NCBI GenBank assembly: GCA_964016885.1
Contig: OZ024759.1
Location: forward strand, 509,001 to 573,000
From: Eledone cirrhosa
Lineage: Eukaryota > Mollusca > Cephalopoda > Octopoda > Eledonidae
DNA: 64,000 nucleotides
Direction of reading: 5' to 3'
Part shown: positions 15,389 to 30,379 of the stretch, piece by piece
Position numbering within the stretch: position 1 is the first letter of the stretch
Layout: every line of letters starts with the position of its first letter
Position numbers and translations under genes: made by a program
The notes under the pieces: generated by a model
Told to the model about the DNA's origin: nothing
The model's database searches: none
Seen by the model: only the letters and a program-made list of their open reading frames with translations

Positions 15389-18300
15389 ATTAGTAACATG
15401 ACAAAGTCTATATTAGTAACATGACACAGTCTATATTAGTAACATGACAAAGACTATATTAGTAACATGACACAGTGTATATTAGTAACATGACAAAGTC
15501 TATATTAGTAACATGACAGTCTATATTAGTAACATGACAGTCTATATTAGTAGCACGACAAAGTCTATATTAGTAACATGACAAAGTCATATTAGTAACA
15601 TGACACAGTCTATATTAGTAACATGACAAAGTCTATATTAGTAACATGACACAGTCTATATTAGTAACATGACAAAGTCTATATTAGTAACATGACACAG
15701 TCTATATTAGTAACATGACATAGTCTATATTAGTAACATGACAAAGTCTATATTAGTAGCATGACACAGTCTATATTAGTAACATGACACAGTCTATATT
15801 AGTAACATGACAGTCTATATTAGTAACATGACAAAGTCTATATTAGTAGCATGACAAAGTCTATATTAGTAACATGACACAGTCTATATTAGTAACATGA
15901 CAGTCTATATTAGTAACATGACACAGTCTATATTAGTAACATGACGAAGTCTATATTAGTAGCATGACAAAGTCTATATTAGTAACATGACAGTCTATAT
16001 TAGTAACATGACAAAGTCTATATTAGTAGCATTTACAAAGTCTATATTAGTAGCATGACACAGTCTATATTAGTAACATGACACAGTCTATATTAGTAAC
16101 ATGACAAAGTCTATATTAGTAGCATGACAAAGTCTATATTAGTAACATGACAAAGTCTATATTAGTAACATGACACAGTCTATATTAGTAACATGACACA
16201 GTCTATATTAGTAACATGACAAAGTCTATATTAGTAGCATGACAAAGTCTATATTAGTAGCATGACACAGTCTATATTAGTAACATGACACAGTCTATAT
16301 TAGTAACATGACACAGTCTATATTAGTAACATGACAGTCTATATTAGTAACATGACACAGTCTATATTAGTAACATGACGAAGTCTATATTAGTAGCATG
16401 ACAAAGTCTATATTAGTAACATGACAGTCTATATTAGTAACATGACAAAGTCTATATTAGTAGCATTTACAAAGTCTATATTAGTAACATGACAAAGTCT
16501 ATATTAGTAACATGACACAGTCTATATTAGTAACATGACACAGTCTATATTAGTAACATGACAAAGTCTATATTAGTAACATGACAGTCTATATTAGTAA
16601 CATGACAGTCTATATTAGTAGCACGACAAAGTCTATATTAGTAACATGACAAAGTCATATTAGTAACATGACACAGTCTATATTAGTAACATGACAAAGT
16701 CTATATTAGTAACATGACACAGTCTATATTAGTAACATGACAAAGTCTATATTAGTAACATGACACAGTCTATATTAGTAACATGACATAGTCTATATTA
16801 GTAACATGACAAAGTCTATATTAGTAGCATGACACAGTCTATATTAGTAACATGACACAGTCTATATTAGTAACATGACAGTCTATATTAGTAACATGAC
16901 AAAGTCTATATTAGTAGCATGACAAAGTCTATATTAGTCACATGACACAGTCTATATTAGTAACATGACAGTCTATATTAGTAACATGACACAGTCTATA
17001 TTAGTAACATGACACAGTCTATATTAGTAACATGACAAAGTCTATATTAGTAGCATGACAAAGTCTATATTAGTAACATGACAAAGTCTATATTAGTAAC
17101 ATGACACAGTCTATATTAGTAACATGACAAAGTCTATATTAGTAACATGACAAAGTCTATATTAGTAACATGACACAGTCTATATTAGTAACATGACACA
17201 GTCTATATTAGTAACATGACAAAGTCTATATTAGTAGCATGACAAAGTCTATATTAGTAACATGACAAAGTCTATATTAGTAACATGACACAGTCTATAT
17301 TAGTAACATGACAAAGACTATATTAGTAACATGACACAGTCTATATTAGTAACATGACAAAGTCTATATTAGTAACATGACAGTCTATATTAGTAACATG
17401 ACAGTCTATATTAGTAGCACGACAAAGTCTATATTAGTAACATGACAAAGTCATATTAGTAACATGACACAGTCTATATTAGTAACATGACAAAGTCTAT
17501 ATTAGTAACATGACACAGTCTATATTAGTAACATGACAAAGTCTATATTAGTAACATGACACAGTCTATATTAGTAACATGACTTAGTCTATATTAGTAA
17601 CATGACAAAGTCTATATTAGTAGCATGACACAGTCTATATTAGTAACATGACACAGTCTATATTAGTAACATGACAGTCTATATTAGTAACATGACAAAG
17701 TCTATATTAGTAGCATGACAAAGTCTATATTAGTAACATGACACAGTCTATATTAGTAACATTACAGTCTATATTAGTAACATGACACAGTCTATATTAG
17801 TAACATGACGAAGTCTATATTAGTAGCATGACAAAGTCTATATTAGTAACATGACAGTCTATATTAGTAACATGACAAAGTCTATATTAGTAGCATTTAC
17901 AAAGTCTATATTAGTAGCATGACACAGTCTATATTAGTAACATGACACAGTCTATATTAGTAACATGACACAGTCTATATTAGTAACATGACAAAGTCTA
18001 TATTAGTAGCATGACAAAGTCTATATTAGTAACATGACAAAGTCTATATTAGTAACATGACACAGTCTATATTAGTAACATGACAAAGTCTATATTAGTA
18101 ACATGACAAAGTCTATATTAGTAACATGAAACAGTCTATATTAGTAACATGACAAAGTCTATATTAGTAACATGACACTGTCTATATTAGTAACTTGACA
18201 AAGTCTATATTAGTAACATGACACAGTCTATATTAGTAACATGACACAGTCTATATTAGTAACATGACAAAGTCTATATTAGTAGCATGACAAAATCTTT

Positions 18301-20040
18301 ATTAGTAACATGACAAAGTCTATATTAGTAACATGACACAGTCTATATTAGTAACATGACAAAGACTATATTAGTAACATGACACAGTCTATATTAGTAA
18401 CATGACAAAGTCTATATTAGTAACATGACAGTCTATATTAGTAACATGACAGTCTATATTAGTAGCATGACAAAGTCTATATTAGTAACATGACAAAGTC
18501 ATATTAGTAACATGACACAGTCTATATTAGTAACATGACACAGTCTATATTAGTAACATGACACAGTCTATATTAGTAACATGACACAGTCTATATTAGT
18601 AACATGACAAAGTCTATATTAGTAACATGACAAAGTCTATATTAGTAACATGACAGTTTATATTAGTAACATGACACAGTCTATATTAGTAACATGACAT
18701 AGTCTATATTAGTAACATGACAAAGTCTATATTAGTAACATGACAGTCTATATTGTAACATGACACAGTCTATATTAGTAACATGACACAGTCTATATTA
18801 GTAACATGACAGTCTATATTAGTAACATGACAAAGTCTATATTAGTAACATGACAAAGTCTATATTAGTAGCATGACAAAGTCTATATTAGTAACATGAC
18901 AAAGTCTATATTAGTAACATGACACAGTCTATATTAGTAACATGACACAGTCTATATTAGTAACATGACAAAGTCTATATTAGTAGCATGACAAAGTCTA
19001 TATTAGTAACATGACAAAGTCTATATTAGTAACATGACACAGTCTATATTAGTAACATGACAAAGTCTATATTAGTAACATGACAAAGTCTATATTAGTA
19101 ACATGAAACAGTCTATATTAGTAACATGACAAAGTCTATATTAGTAACATGACACTGTCTATATTAGTAACTTGACAAAGTCTATATTAGTAACATGACA
19201 CAGTCTATATTAGTAACATGACACAGTCTATATTAGTAACATGACAAAGTCTATATTAGTAGCATGACAAAGTCTATATTAGTAACATGACAAAGTCTAT
19301 ATTAGTAACATGACACAGTCTATATTAGTAACATGACAAAGACTATATTAGTAACATGACACAGTCTATATTAGTAACATGACAAAGTCTATATTAGTAA
19401 CATGACAGTCTATATTAGTAACATGACAGTCTATATTAGTAGCATGACAAAGTCTATATTAGTAACATGACAAAGTCATATTAGTAACATGACACAGTCT
19501 ATATTAGTAACATGACAAAGTCTATATTAGTAACATGACACAGTCTATATTAGTAACATGACAAAGTCTATATTAGTAACATGACACAGTCTATATTAGT
19601 AACATGACATAGTCTATATTAGTAACATGACAAAGTCTATATTAGTAGCATGACACAGTCTATATTAGTAACATGACACAGTCTATATTAGTAACATGAC
19701 AGTCTATATTAGTAACATGACAAAGTCTATATTAGTAGCATGACAAAGTCTATATTAGTAACATGACACAGTCTATATTAGTAACATGACACAGTCTATA
19801 TTAGTAACATGACGAAGTCTATATTAGTAGCATGACAAAGTCTATATTAGTAACATGACAGTCTATATTAGTAACATGACAAAGTCTATATTAGTAGCAT
19901 TTACAAAGTCTATATTAGTAGCATGACACAGTCTATATTAGTAACATGACACAGTCTATATTAGTAACATGACAAAGTCTATATTAGTAGCATGACAAAG
20001 TCTATATTAGTAACATGACAAAGTCTATATTAGTAACATG
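13045..20040 (+). repeat. 7-kb segmental duplication, copy 1
   Basis: The stretch matches 22,480-29,500 at offset 9,435, changing to 9,460 after a 25-bp insertion in the downstream copy near 27,300. Markers in register include gtagcatttac at 14,576, 15,010, 16,029, 16,461 and 17,893, gactta (17,584/27,019) and aaaatcttta (18,296/27,756). The match ends abruptly. At 20,041 this copy jumps to two 21-bp units and gtagcatg, whereas the partner continues with aca, aaa and atgaaacag. Confidence 0.85.
15365..20040 (+). repeat. Left-type 4.7-kb block, copy 2 of 4
   Basis: This is the downstream partner of 7,640-12,360 and the right-hand two thirds of the 7-kb duplication. Compared with copy 1 it lacks one plain monomer near 16,490 and one 21-bp unit near 19,785. 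The 21-bp loss is shared with ~22,270 and ~29,250, so it predates those later duplications. The alpha cassette at 18,129-19,106 is complete. Confidence 0.8.
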
Positions 20041-21968
20041 ACAGTCTATATTAGTAACATGACAGTCTATATTAGTAGCATGACAAAGTCTATATTAGTA
20101 ACATGACAAAGTCATATTAGTAACATGACACAGTCTATATTAGTAACATGACACAGTCTATATTAGTAACATGACACAGTCTATATTAGTAACATGACAC
20201 AGTCTATATTAGTAACATGACAAAGTCTATATTAGTAACATGACAAAGTCTATATTAGTAACATGACAGTTTATATTAGTAACATGACACAGTCTATATT
20301 AGTAACATGACATAGTCTATATTAGTAACATGACAAAGTCTATATTAGTAACATGACAGTCTATATTGTAACATGACACAGTCTATATTAGTAACATGAC
20401 ACAGTCTATATTAGTAACATGACAGTCTATATTAGTAACATGACAAAGTCTATATTAGTAACATGACAAAGTCTATATTAGTAGCATGACAAAGTCTATA
20501 TTAGTAACATGACAAAGTCTATATTAGTAACATGACACAGTCTATATTAGTAACATGACACAGTCTATATTAGTAACATGACAAAGTCTATATTAGTAGC
20601 ATGACAAAGTCTATATTAGTAACATGACAAAGTCTATATTAGTAACATGACACAGTCTATATTAGTAACATGACAAAGTCTATATTAGTAACATGACAAA
20701 GTCTATATTAGTAACATGAAACAGTCTATATTAGTAACATGACAAAGTCTATATTAGTAACATGACACTGTCTATATTAGTAACTTGACAAAGTCTATAT
20801 TAGTAACATGACACAGTCTATATTAGTAACATGACACAGTCTATATTAGTAACATGACAAAGTCTATATTAGTAGCATGACAAAGTCTATATTAGTAACA
20901 TGACAAAGTCTATATTAGTAACATGACACAGTCTATATTAGTAACATGACAAAGACTATATTAGTAACATGACACAGTGTATATTAGTAACATGACAAAG
21001 TCTATATTAGTAACATGACAGTCTATATTAGTAACATGACAGTCTATATTAGTAGCACGACAAAGTCTATATTAGTAACATGACAAAGTCATATTAGTAA
21101 CATGACACAGTCTATATTAGTAACATGACAAAGTCTATATTAGTAACATGACACAGTCTATATTAGTAACATGACAAAGTCTATATTAGTAACATGACAC
21201 AGTCTATATTAGTAACATGACATAGTCTATATTAGTAACATGACAAAGTCTATATTAGTAGCATGACACAGTCTATATTAGTAACATGACACAGTCTATA
21301 TTAGTAACATGACAGTCTATATTAGTAACATGACAAAGTCTATATTAGTAGCATGACAAAGTCTATATTAGTAACATGACACAGTCTATATTAGTAACAT
21401 GACAGTCTATATTAGTAACATGACACAGTCTATATTAGTAACATGACGAAGTCTATATTAGTAGCATGACAAAGTCTATATTAGTAACATGACAGTCTAT
21501 ATTAGTAACATGACAAAGTCTATATTAGTAGCATTTACAAAGTCTATATTAGTAGCATGACACAGTCTATATTAGTAACATGACACAGTCTATATTAGTA
21601 ACATGACAAAGTCTATATTAGTAGCATGACAAAGTCTATATTAGTAACATGACAAAGTCTATATTAGTAACATGACACAGTCTATATTAGTAACATGACA
21701 CAGTCTATATTAGTAACATGACAAAGTCTATATTAGTAGCATGACAAAGTCTATATTAGTAGCATGACACAGTCTATATTAGTAACATGACACAGTCTAT
21801 ATTAGTAACATGACACAGTCTATATTAGTAACATGACAGTCTATATTAGTAACATGACACAGTCTATATTAGTAACATGACGAAGTCTATATTAGTAGCA
21901 TGACAAAGTCTATATTAGTAACATGACAGTCTATATTAGTAACATGACAAAGTCTATATTAGTAGCAT
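19490..21968 (+). repeat. Tandem duplication 2,479 bp, copy 1
   Basis: The stretch matches ~21,969-24,447 at offset 2,479. Markers are the first 21-bp unit of the pair (20,042/22,521), the alpha atgaaacag (20,718/23,197), and gtagcatttac (21,966/24,445). The missing 21-bp unit before gacgaag (19,795 and 22,275) is shared. To the left of 19,490 the partner reads gtagcatttac instead of agtcatatt, which sets the boundary. The copy carries an internal junction at 20,041 where the 4.7-kb block is cut short. Confidence 0.86.
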
Positions 21969-24447
21969 TTACAAAGTCTATATTAGTAACATGACAAAGT
22001 CTATATTAGTAACATGACACAGTCTATATTAGTAACATGACAAAGTCTATATTAGTAACATGACACAGTCTATATTAGTAACATGACATAGTCTATATTA
22101 GTAACATGACAAAGTCTATATTAGTAGCATGACACAGTCTATATTAGTAACATGACACAGTCTATATTAGTAACATGACAGTCTATATTAGTAACATGAC
22201 AAAGTCTATATTAGTAGCATGACAAAGTCTATATTAGTAACATGACACAGTCTATATTAGTAACATGACACAGTCTATATTAGTAACATGACGAAGTCTA
22301 TATTAGTAGCATGACAAAGTCTATATTAGTAACATGACAGTCTATATTAGTAACATGACAAAGTCTATATTAGTAGCATTTACAAAGTCTATATTAGTAG
22401 CATGACACAGTCTATATTAGTAACATGACACAGTCTATATTAGTAACATGACAAAGTCTATATTAGTAGCATGACAAAGTCTATATTAGTAACATGACAA
22501 AGTCTATATTAGTAACATGACAGTCTATATTAGTAACATGACAGTCTATATTAGTAGCATGACAAAGTCTATATTAGTAACATGACAAAGTCATATTAGT
22601 AACATGACACAGTCTATATTAGTAACATGACACAGTCTATATTAGTAACATGACACAGTCTATATTAGTAACATGACACAGTCTATATTAGTAACATGAC
22701 AAAGTCTATATTAGTAACATGACAAAGTCTATATTAGTAACATGACAGTTTATATTAGTAACATGACACAGTCTATATTAGTAACATGACATAGTCTATA
22801 TTAGTAACATGACAAAGTCTATATTAGTAACATGACAGTCTATATTGTAACATGACACAGTCTATATTAGTAACATGACACAGTCTATATTAGTAACATG
22901 ACAGTCTATATTAGTAACATGACAAAGTCTATATTAGTAACATGACAAAGTCTATATTAGTAGCATGACAAAGTCTATATTAGTAACATGACAAAGTCTA
23001 TATTAGTAACATGACACAGTCTATATTAGTAACATGACACAGTCTATATTAGTAACATGACAAAGTCTATATTAGTAGCATGACAAAGTCTATATTAGTA
23101 ACATGACAAAGTCTATATTAGTAACATGACACAGTCTATATTAGTAACATGACAAAGTCTATATTAGTAACATGACAAAGTCTATATTAGTAACATGAAA
23201 CAGTCTATATTAGTAACATGACAAAGTCTATATTAGTAACATGACACTGTCTATATTAGTAACTTGACAAAGTCTATATTAGTAACATGACACAGTCTAT
23301 ATTAGTAACATGACACAGTCTATATTAGTAACATGACAAAGTCTATATTAGTAGCATGACAAAGTCTATATTAGTAACATGACAAAGTCTATATTAGTAA
23401 CATGACACAGTCTATATTAGTAACATGACAAAGACTATATTAGTAACATGACACAGTGTATATTAGTAACATGACAAAGTCTATATTAGTAACATGACAG
23501 TCTATATTAGTAACATGACAGTCTATATTAGTAGCACGACAAAGTCTATATTAGTAACATGACAAAGTCATATTAGTAACATGACACAGTCTATATTAGT
23601 AACATGACAAAGTCTATATTAGTAACATGACACAGTCTATATTAGTAACATGACAAAGTCTATATTAGTAACATGACACAGTCTATATTAGTAACATGAC
23701 ATAGTCTATATTAGTAACATGACAAAGTCTATATTAGTAGCATGACACAGTCTATATTAGTAACATGACACAGTCTATATTAGTAACATGACAGTCTATA
23801 TTAGTAACATGACAAAGTCTATATTAGTAGCATGACAAAGTCTATATTAGTAACATGACACAGTCTATATTAGTAACATGACAGTCTATATTAGTAACAT
23901 GACACAGTCTATATTAGTAACATGACGAAGTCTATATTAGTAGCATGACAAAGTCTATATTAGTAACATGACAGTCTATATTAGTAACATGACAAAGTCT
24001 ATATTAGTAGCATTTACAAAGTCTATATTAGTAGCATGACACAGTCTATATTAGTAACATGACACAGTCTATATTAGTAACATGACAAAGTCTATATTAG
24101 TAGCATGACAAAGTCTATATTAGTAACATGACAAAGTCTATATTAGTAACATGACACAGTCTATATTAGTAACATGACACAGTCTATATTAGTAACATGA
24201 CAAAGTCTATATTAGTAGCATGACAAAGTCTATATTAGTAGCATGACACAGTCTATATTAGTAACATGACACAGTCTATATTAGTAACATGACACAGTCT
24301 ATATTAGTAACATGACAGTCTATATTAGTAACATGACACAGTCTATATTAGTAACATGACGAAGTCTATATTAGTAGCATGACAAAGTCTATATTAGTAA
24401 CATGACAGTCTATATTAGTAACATGACAAAGTCTATATTAGTAGCAT
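21969..24447 (+). repeat. Tandem duplication 2,479 bp, copy 2
   Basis: This is the downstream partner of 19,490-21,968. The junction unit near 21,970 is a gtagcatttac monomer followed directly by units that elsewhere follow agtcatatt. This hybrid order is what in-register unequal exchange would leave. It overlaps the start of the downstream 7-kb copy (22,480) because the same internal junction (20,041/22,520) was carried along. Confidence 0.85.
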
Positions 24448-27400
24448 TTACAAAGTCTATATTAGTAACATGACAAAGTCTATATTAGTAACATGACACA
24501 GTCTATATTAGTAACATGACACAGTCTATATTAGTAACATGACAAAGTCTATATTAGTAACATGACAGTCTATATTAGTAACATGACAGTCTATATTAGT
24601 AGCACGACAAAGTCTATATTAGTAACATGACAAAGTCATATTAGTAACATGACACAGTCTATATTAGTAACATGACAAAGTCTATATTAGTAACATGACA
24701 CAGTCTATATTAGTAACATGACAAAGTCTATATTAGTAACATGACACAGTCTATATTAGTAACATGACATAGTCTATATTAGTAACATGACAAAGTCTAT
24801 ATTAGTAGCATGACACAGTCTATATTAGTAACATGACAAAGTCTATATTAGTAACATGACACAGTCTATATTAGTAACATGACAAAGACTATATTAGTAA
24901 CATGACACAGTGTATATTAGTAACATGACAAAGTCTATATTAGTAACATGACAGTCTATATTAGTAACATGACAGTCTATATTAGTAGCACGACAAAGTC
25001 TATATTAGTAACATGACAAAGTCATATTAGTAACATGACACAGTCTATATTAGTAACATGACAAAGTCTATATTAGTAACATGACACAGTCTATATTAGT
25101 AACATGACAAAGTCTATATTAGTAACATGACACAGTCTATATTAGTAACATGACATAGTCTATATTAGTAACATGACAAAGTCTATATTAGTAGCATGAC
25201 ACAGTCTATATTAGTAACATGACACAGTCTATATTAGTAACATGACAGTCTATATTAGTAACATGACAAAGTCTATATTAGTAGCATGACAAAGTCTATA
25301 TTAGTAACATGACACAGTCTATATTAGTAACATGACAGTCTATATTAGTAACATGACACAGTCTATATTAGTAACATGACGAAGTCTATATTAGTAGCAT
25401 GACAAAGTCTATATTAGTAACATGACAGTCTATATTAGTAACATGACAAAGTCTATATTAGTAGCATTTACAAAGTCTATATTAGTAGCATGACACAGTC
25501 TATATTAGTAACATGACACAGTCTATATTAGTAACATGACAAAGTCTATATTAGTAGCATGACAAAGTCTATATTAGTAACATGACAAAGTCTATATTAG
25601 TAACATGACACAGTCTATATTAGTAACATGACACAGTCTATATTAGTAACATGACAAAGTCTATATTAGTAGCATGACAAAGTCTATATTAGTAGCATGA
25701 CACAGTCTATATTAGTAACATGACACAGTCTATATTAGTAACATGACACAGTCTATATTAGTAACATGACAGTCTATATTAGTAACATGACACAGTCTAT
25801 ATTAGTAACATGACGAAGTCTATATTAGTAGCATGACAAAGTCTATATTAGTAACATGACAGTCTATATTAGTAACATGACAAAGTCTATATTAGTAGCA
25901 TTTACAAAGTCTATATTAGTAACATGACAAAGTCTATATTAGTAACATGACACAGTCTATATTAGTAACATGACACAGTCTATATTAGTAACATGACAAA
26001 GTCTATATTAGTAACATGACAGTCTATATTAGTAACATGACAGTCTATATTAGTAGCACGACAAAGTCTATATTAGTAACATGACAAAGTCATATTAGTA
26101 ACATGACACAGTCTATATTAGTAACATGACAAAGTCTATATTAGTAACATGACACAGTCTATATTAGTAACATGACAAAGTCTATATTAGTAACATGACA
26201 CAGTCTATATTAGTAACATGACATAGTCTATATTAGTAACATGACAAAGTCTATATTAGTAGCATGACACAGTCTATATTAGTAACATGACACAGTCTAT
26301 ATTAGTAACATGACAGTCTATATTAGTAACATGACAAAGTCTATATTAGTAGCATGACAAAGTCTATATTAGTCACATGACACAGTCTATATTAGTAACA
26401 TGACAGTCTATATTAGTAACATGACACAGTCTATATTAGTAACATGACACAGTCTATATTAGTAACATGACAAAGTCTATATTAGTAGCATGACAAAGTC
26501 TATATTAGTAACATGACAAAGTCTATATTAGTAACATGACACAGTCTATATTAGTAACATGACAAAGTCTATATTAGTAACATGACAAAGTCTATATTAG
26601 TAACATGACACAGTCTATATTAGTAACATGACACAGTCTATATTAGTAACATGACAAAGTCTATATTAGTAGCATGACAAAGTCTATATTAGTAACATGA
26701 CAAAGTCTATATTAGTAACATGACACAGTCTATATTAGTAACATGACAAAGACTATATTAGTAACATGACACAGTCTATATTAGTAACATGACAAAGTCT
26801 ATATTAGTAACATGACAGTCTATATTAGTAACATGACAGTCTATATTAGTAGCACGACAAAGTCTATATTAGTAACATGACAAAGTCATATTAGTAACAT
26901 GACACAGTCTATATTAGTAACATGACAAAGTCTATATTAGTAACATGACACAGTCTATATTAGTAACATGACAAAGTCTATATTAGTAACATGACACAGT
27001 CTATATTAGTAACATGACTTAGTCTATATTAGTAACATGACAAAGTCTATATTAGTAGCATGACACAGTCTATATTAGTAACATGACACAGTCTATATTA
27101 GTAACATGACAGTCTATATTAGTAACATGACAAAGTCTATATTAGTAGCATGACAAAGTCTATATTAGTAACATGACACAGTCTATATTAGTAACATTAC
27201 AGTCTATATTAGTAACATGACACAGTCTATATTAGTAACATGACGAAGTCTATATTAGTAGCATGACAAAGTCTATATTAGTAACATGACAAAGTCTATA
27301 TTAGTAACATGACACAGTCTATATTAGTAACATGAGAAAGTCTATATTAGTAGCATTTACAAAGTCTATATTAGTAGCATGACACAGTCTATATTAGTAA

Positions 27401-29500
27401 CATGACACAGTCTATATTAGTAACATGACACAGTCTATATTAGTAACATGACAAAGTCTATATTAGTAGCATGACAAAGTCTATATTAGTAACATGACAA
27501 AGTCTATATTAGTAACATGACACAGTCTATATTAGTAACATGACAAAGTCTATATTAGTAACATGACAAAGTCTATATTAGTAACATGAAACAGTCTATA
27601 TTAGTAACATGACAAAGTCTATATTAGTAACATGACACTGTCTATATTAGTAACTTGACAAAGTCTATATTAGTAACATGACACAGTCTATATTAGTAAC
27701 ATGACACAGTCTATATTAGTAACATGACAAAGTCTATATTAGTAGCATGACAAAATCTTTATTAGTAACATGACAAAGTCTATATTAGTAACATGACACA
27801 GTCTATATTAGTAACATGACAAAGACTATATTAGTAACATGACACAGTCTATATTAGTAACATGACAAAGTCTATATTAGTAACATGACAGTCTATATTA
27901 GTAACATGACAGTCTATATTAGTAGCATGACAAAGTCTATATTAGTAACATGACAAAGTCATATTAGTAACATGACACAGTCTATATTAGTAACATGACA
28001 CAGTCTATATTAGTAACATGACACAGTCTATATTAGTAACATGACACAGTCTATATTAGTAACATGACAAAGTCTATATTAGTAACATGACAAAGTCTAT
28101 ATTAGTAACATGACAGTTTATATTAGTAACATGACACAGTCTATATTAGTAACATGACATAGTCTATATTAGTAACATGACAAAGTCTATATTAGTAACA
28201 TGACAGTCTATATTGTAACATGACACAGTCTATATTAGTAACATGACACAGTCTATATTAGTAACATGACAGTCTATATTAGTAACATGACAAAGTCTAT
28301 ATTAGTAACATGACAAAGTCTATATTAGTAGCATGACAAAGTCTATATTAGTAACATGACAAAGTCTATATTAGTAACATGACACAGTCTATATTAGTAA
28401 CATGACACAGTCTATATTAGTAACATGACAAAGTCTATATTAGTAGCATGACAAAGTCTATATTAGTAACATGACAAAGTCTATATTAGTAACATGACAC
28501 AGTCTATATTAGTAACATGACAAAGTCTATATTAGTAACATGACAAAGTCTATATTAGTAACATGAAACAGTCTATATTAGTAACATGACAAAGTCTATA
28601 TTAGTAACATGACACTGTCTATATTAGTAACTTGACAAAGTCTATATTAGTAACATGACACAGTCTATATTAGTAACATGACACAGTCTATATTAGTAAC
28701 ATGACAAAGTCTATATTAGTAGCATGACAAAGTCTATATTAGTAACATGACAAAGTCTATATTAGTAACATGACACAGTCTATATTAGTAACATGACAAA
28801 GACTATATTAGTAACATGACACAGTCTATATTAGTAACATGACAAAGTCTATATTAGTAACATGACAGTCTATATTAGTAACATGACAGTCTATATTAGT
28901 AGCATGACAAAGTCTATATTAGTAACATGACAAAGTCATATTAGTAACATGACACAGTCTATATTAGTAACATGACAAAGTCTATATTAGTAACATGACA
29001 CAGTCTATATTAGTAACATGACAAAGTCTATATTAGTAACATGACACAGTCTATATTAGTAACATGACATAGTCTATATTAGTAACATGACAAAGTCTAT
29101 ATTAGTAGCATGACACAGTCTATATTAGTAACATGACACAGTCTATATTAGTAACATGACAGTCTATATTAGTAACATGACAAAGTCTATATTAGTAGCA
29201 TGACAAAGTCTATATTAGTAACATGACACAGTCTATATTAGTAACATGACACAGTCTATATTAGTAACATGACGAAGTCTATATTAGTAGCATGACAAAG
29301 TCTATATTAGTAACATGACAGTCTATATTAGTAACATGACAAAGTCTATATTAGTAGCATTTACAAAGTCTATATTAGTAGCATGACACAGTCTATATTA
29401 GTAACATGACACAGTCTATATTAGTAACATGACAAAGTCTATATTAGTAGCATGACAAAGTCTATATTAGTAACATGACAAAGTCTATATTAGTAACATG
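22480..29500 (+). repeat. 7-kb segmental duplication, copy 2
   Basis: This is the downstream partner of 13,045-20,040. It differs by a 25-bp gain at ~27,290-27,340. There a 21-bp unit is replaced by an aaa unit plus an aca unit, and the next monomer has the private form catgagaaag. Otherwise the order of variants agrees throughout. It contains alpha cassettes at 23,197, 27,587 and 28,565. Its end connects to right-type sequence, making it the last left-type segment before the domain boundary. Confidence 0.83.
24800..29500 (+). repeat. Left-type 4.7-kb block, copy 3 of 4
   Basis: This is the third copy of the block at 7,640-12,360 and 15,365-20,040. Identifying markers are gactta (27,019), aaaatcttta (27,756), gtcacatg (~26,373) and gacgaag units. 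It is itself recopied at ~43,750-48,450 with offset 18,954, changing to 18,929 and then 18,950. Confidence 0.8.
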
Positions 29501-30379
29501 ACACAGTCTATATTAGTAACATGACAAAGTCTATATTAGTAACATGAAACAGTCTATATTAGTAACATGACAAAGTCTATATTAGTAACATGACACTGTC
29601 TATATTAGTAACTTGACAAAGTCTATATTAGTAACATGACACAGTCTATATTAGTAACATGACACAGTCTATATTAGTAACATGACAAAGTCTATATTAG
29701 TAGCATGACAAAGTCTATATTAGTAACATGACAAAGTCTATATTAGTAACATGACACAGTCTATATTAGTAACATGACAAAGACTATATTAGTAACATGA
29801 CACAGTCTATATTAGTAACATGACAAAGTCTATATTAGTAACATGACAGTCTATATTCGTAACATGACAGTCTATATTAGTAGCATGACAAAGTCTATAT
29901 TAGTAACATGACAAAGTCATATTAGTAACATGACACAGTCTATATTAGTAACATGACACAGTCTATATTAGTAACATGACACAGTCTATATTAGTAACAT
30001 GACACAGTCTATATTAGTAACATGACAAAGTCTATATTAGTAACATGACAAAGTCTATATTAGTAACATGACAGTTTATATTAGTAACATGACACAGTCT
30101 ATATTAGTAACATGACATAGTCTATATTAGTAACATGACAAAGTCTATATTAGTAACATGACAGTCTATATTGTAACATGACACAGTCTATATTAGTAAC
30201 ATGACACAGTCTATATTAGTAACATGACAGTCTATATTAGTAACATGACAAAGTCTATATTAGTAACATGACAAAGTCTATATTAGTAGCATGACAAAGT
30301 CTATATTAGTAACATGACAAAGTCTATATTAGTAACATGACACAGTCTATATTAGTAACATGACAAAGTCTATATTAGT

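Larger units (their letters stand above)
1..29350 (+). repeat. Left-type HOR domain (alpha and delta cassettes only)
   Basis: This domain holds many alpha cassettes (marker atgaaacag near 67, 929, 2163, 4143, 5028, 6603, 7487, 10423, 11401, 13763, 18129, 19106, 20718, 23197, 27587 and 28565). Between them lie delta segments with gcacgac, gtagcatttac and gacgaag. I saw none of the beta markers (gtggcatg, aaatacta) or gamma markers (taatatg, ttaataac, gtctctatt) here, apart from a single ttagaaac near 8780 in an otherwise delta context. The domain ends where the first beta/gamma-containing unit begins, about 29,350. Internally it is a patchwork of long near-identical duplications, listed separately. 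Confidence 0.8.
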
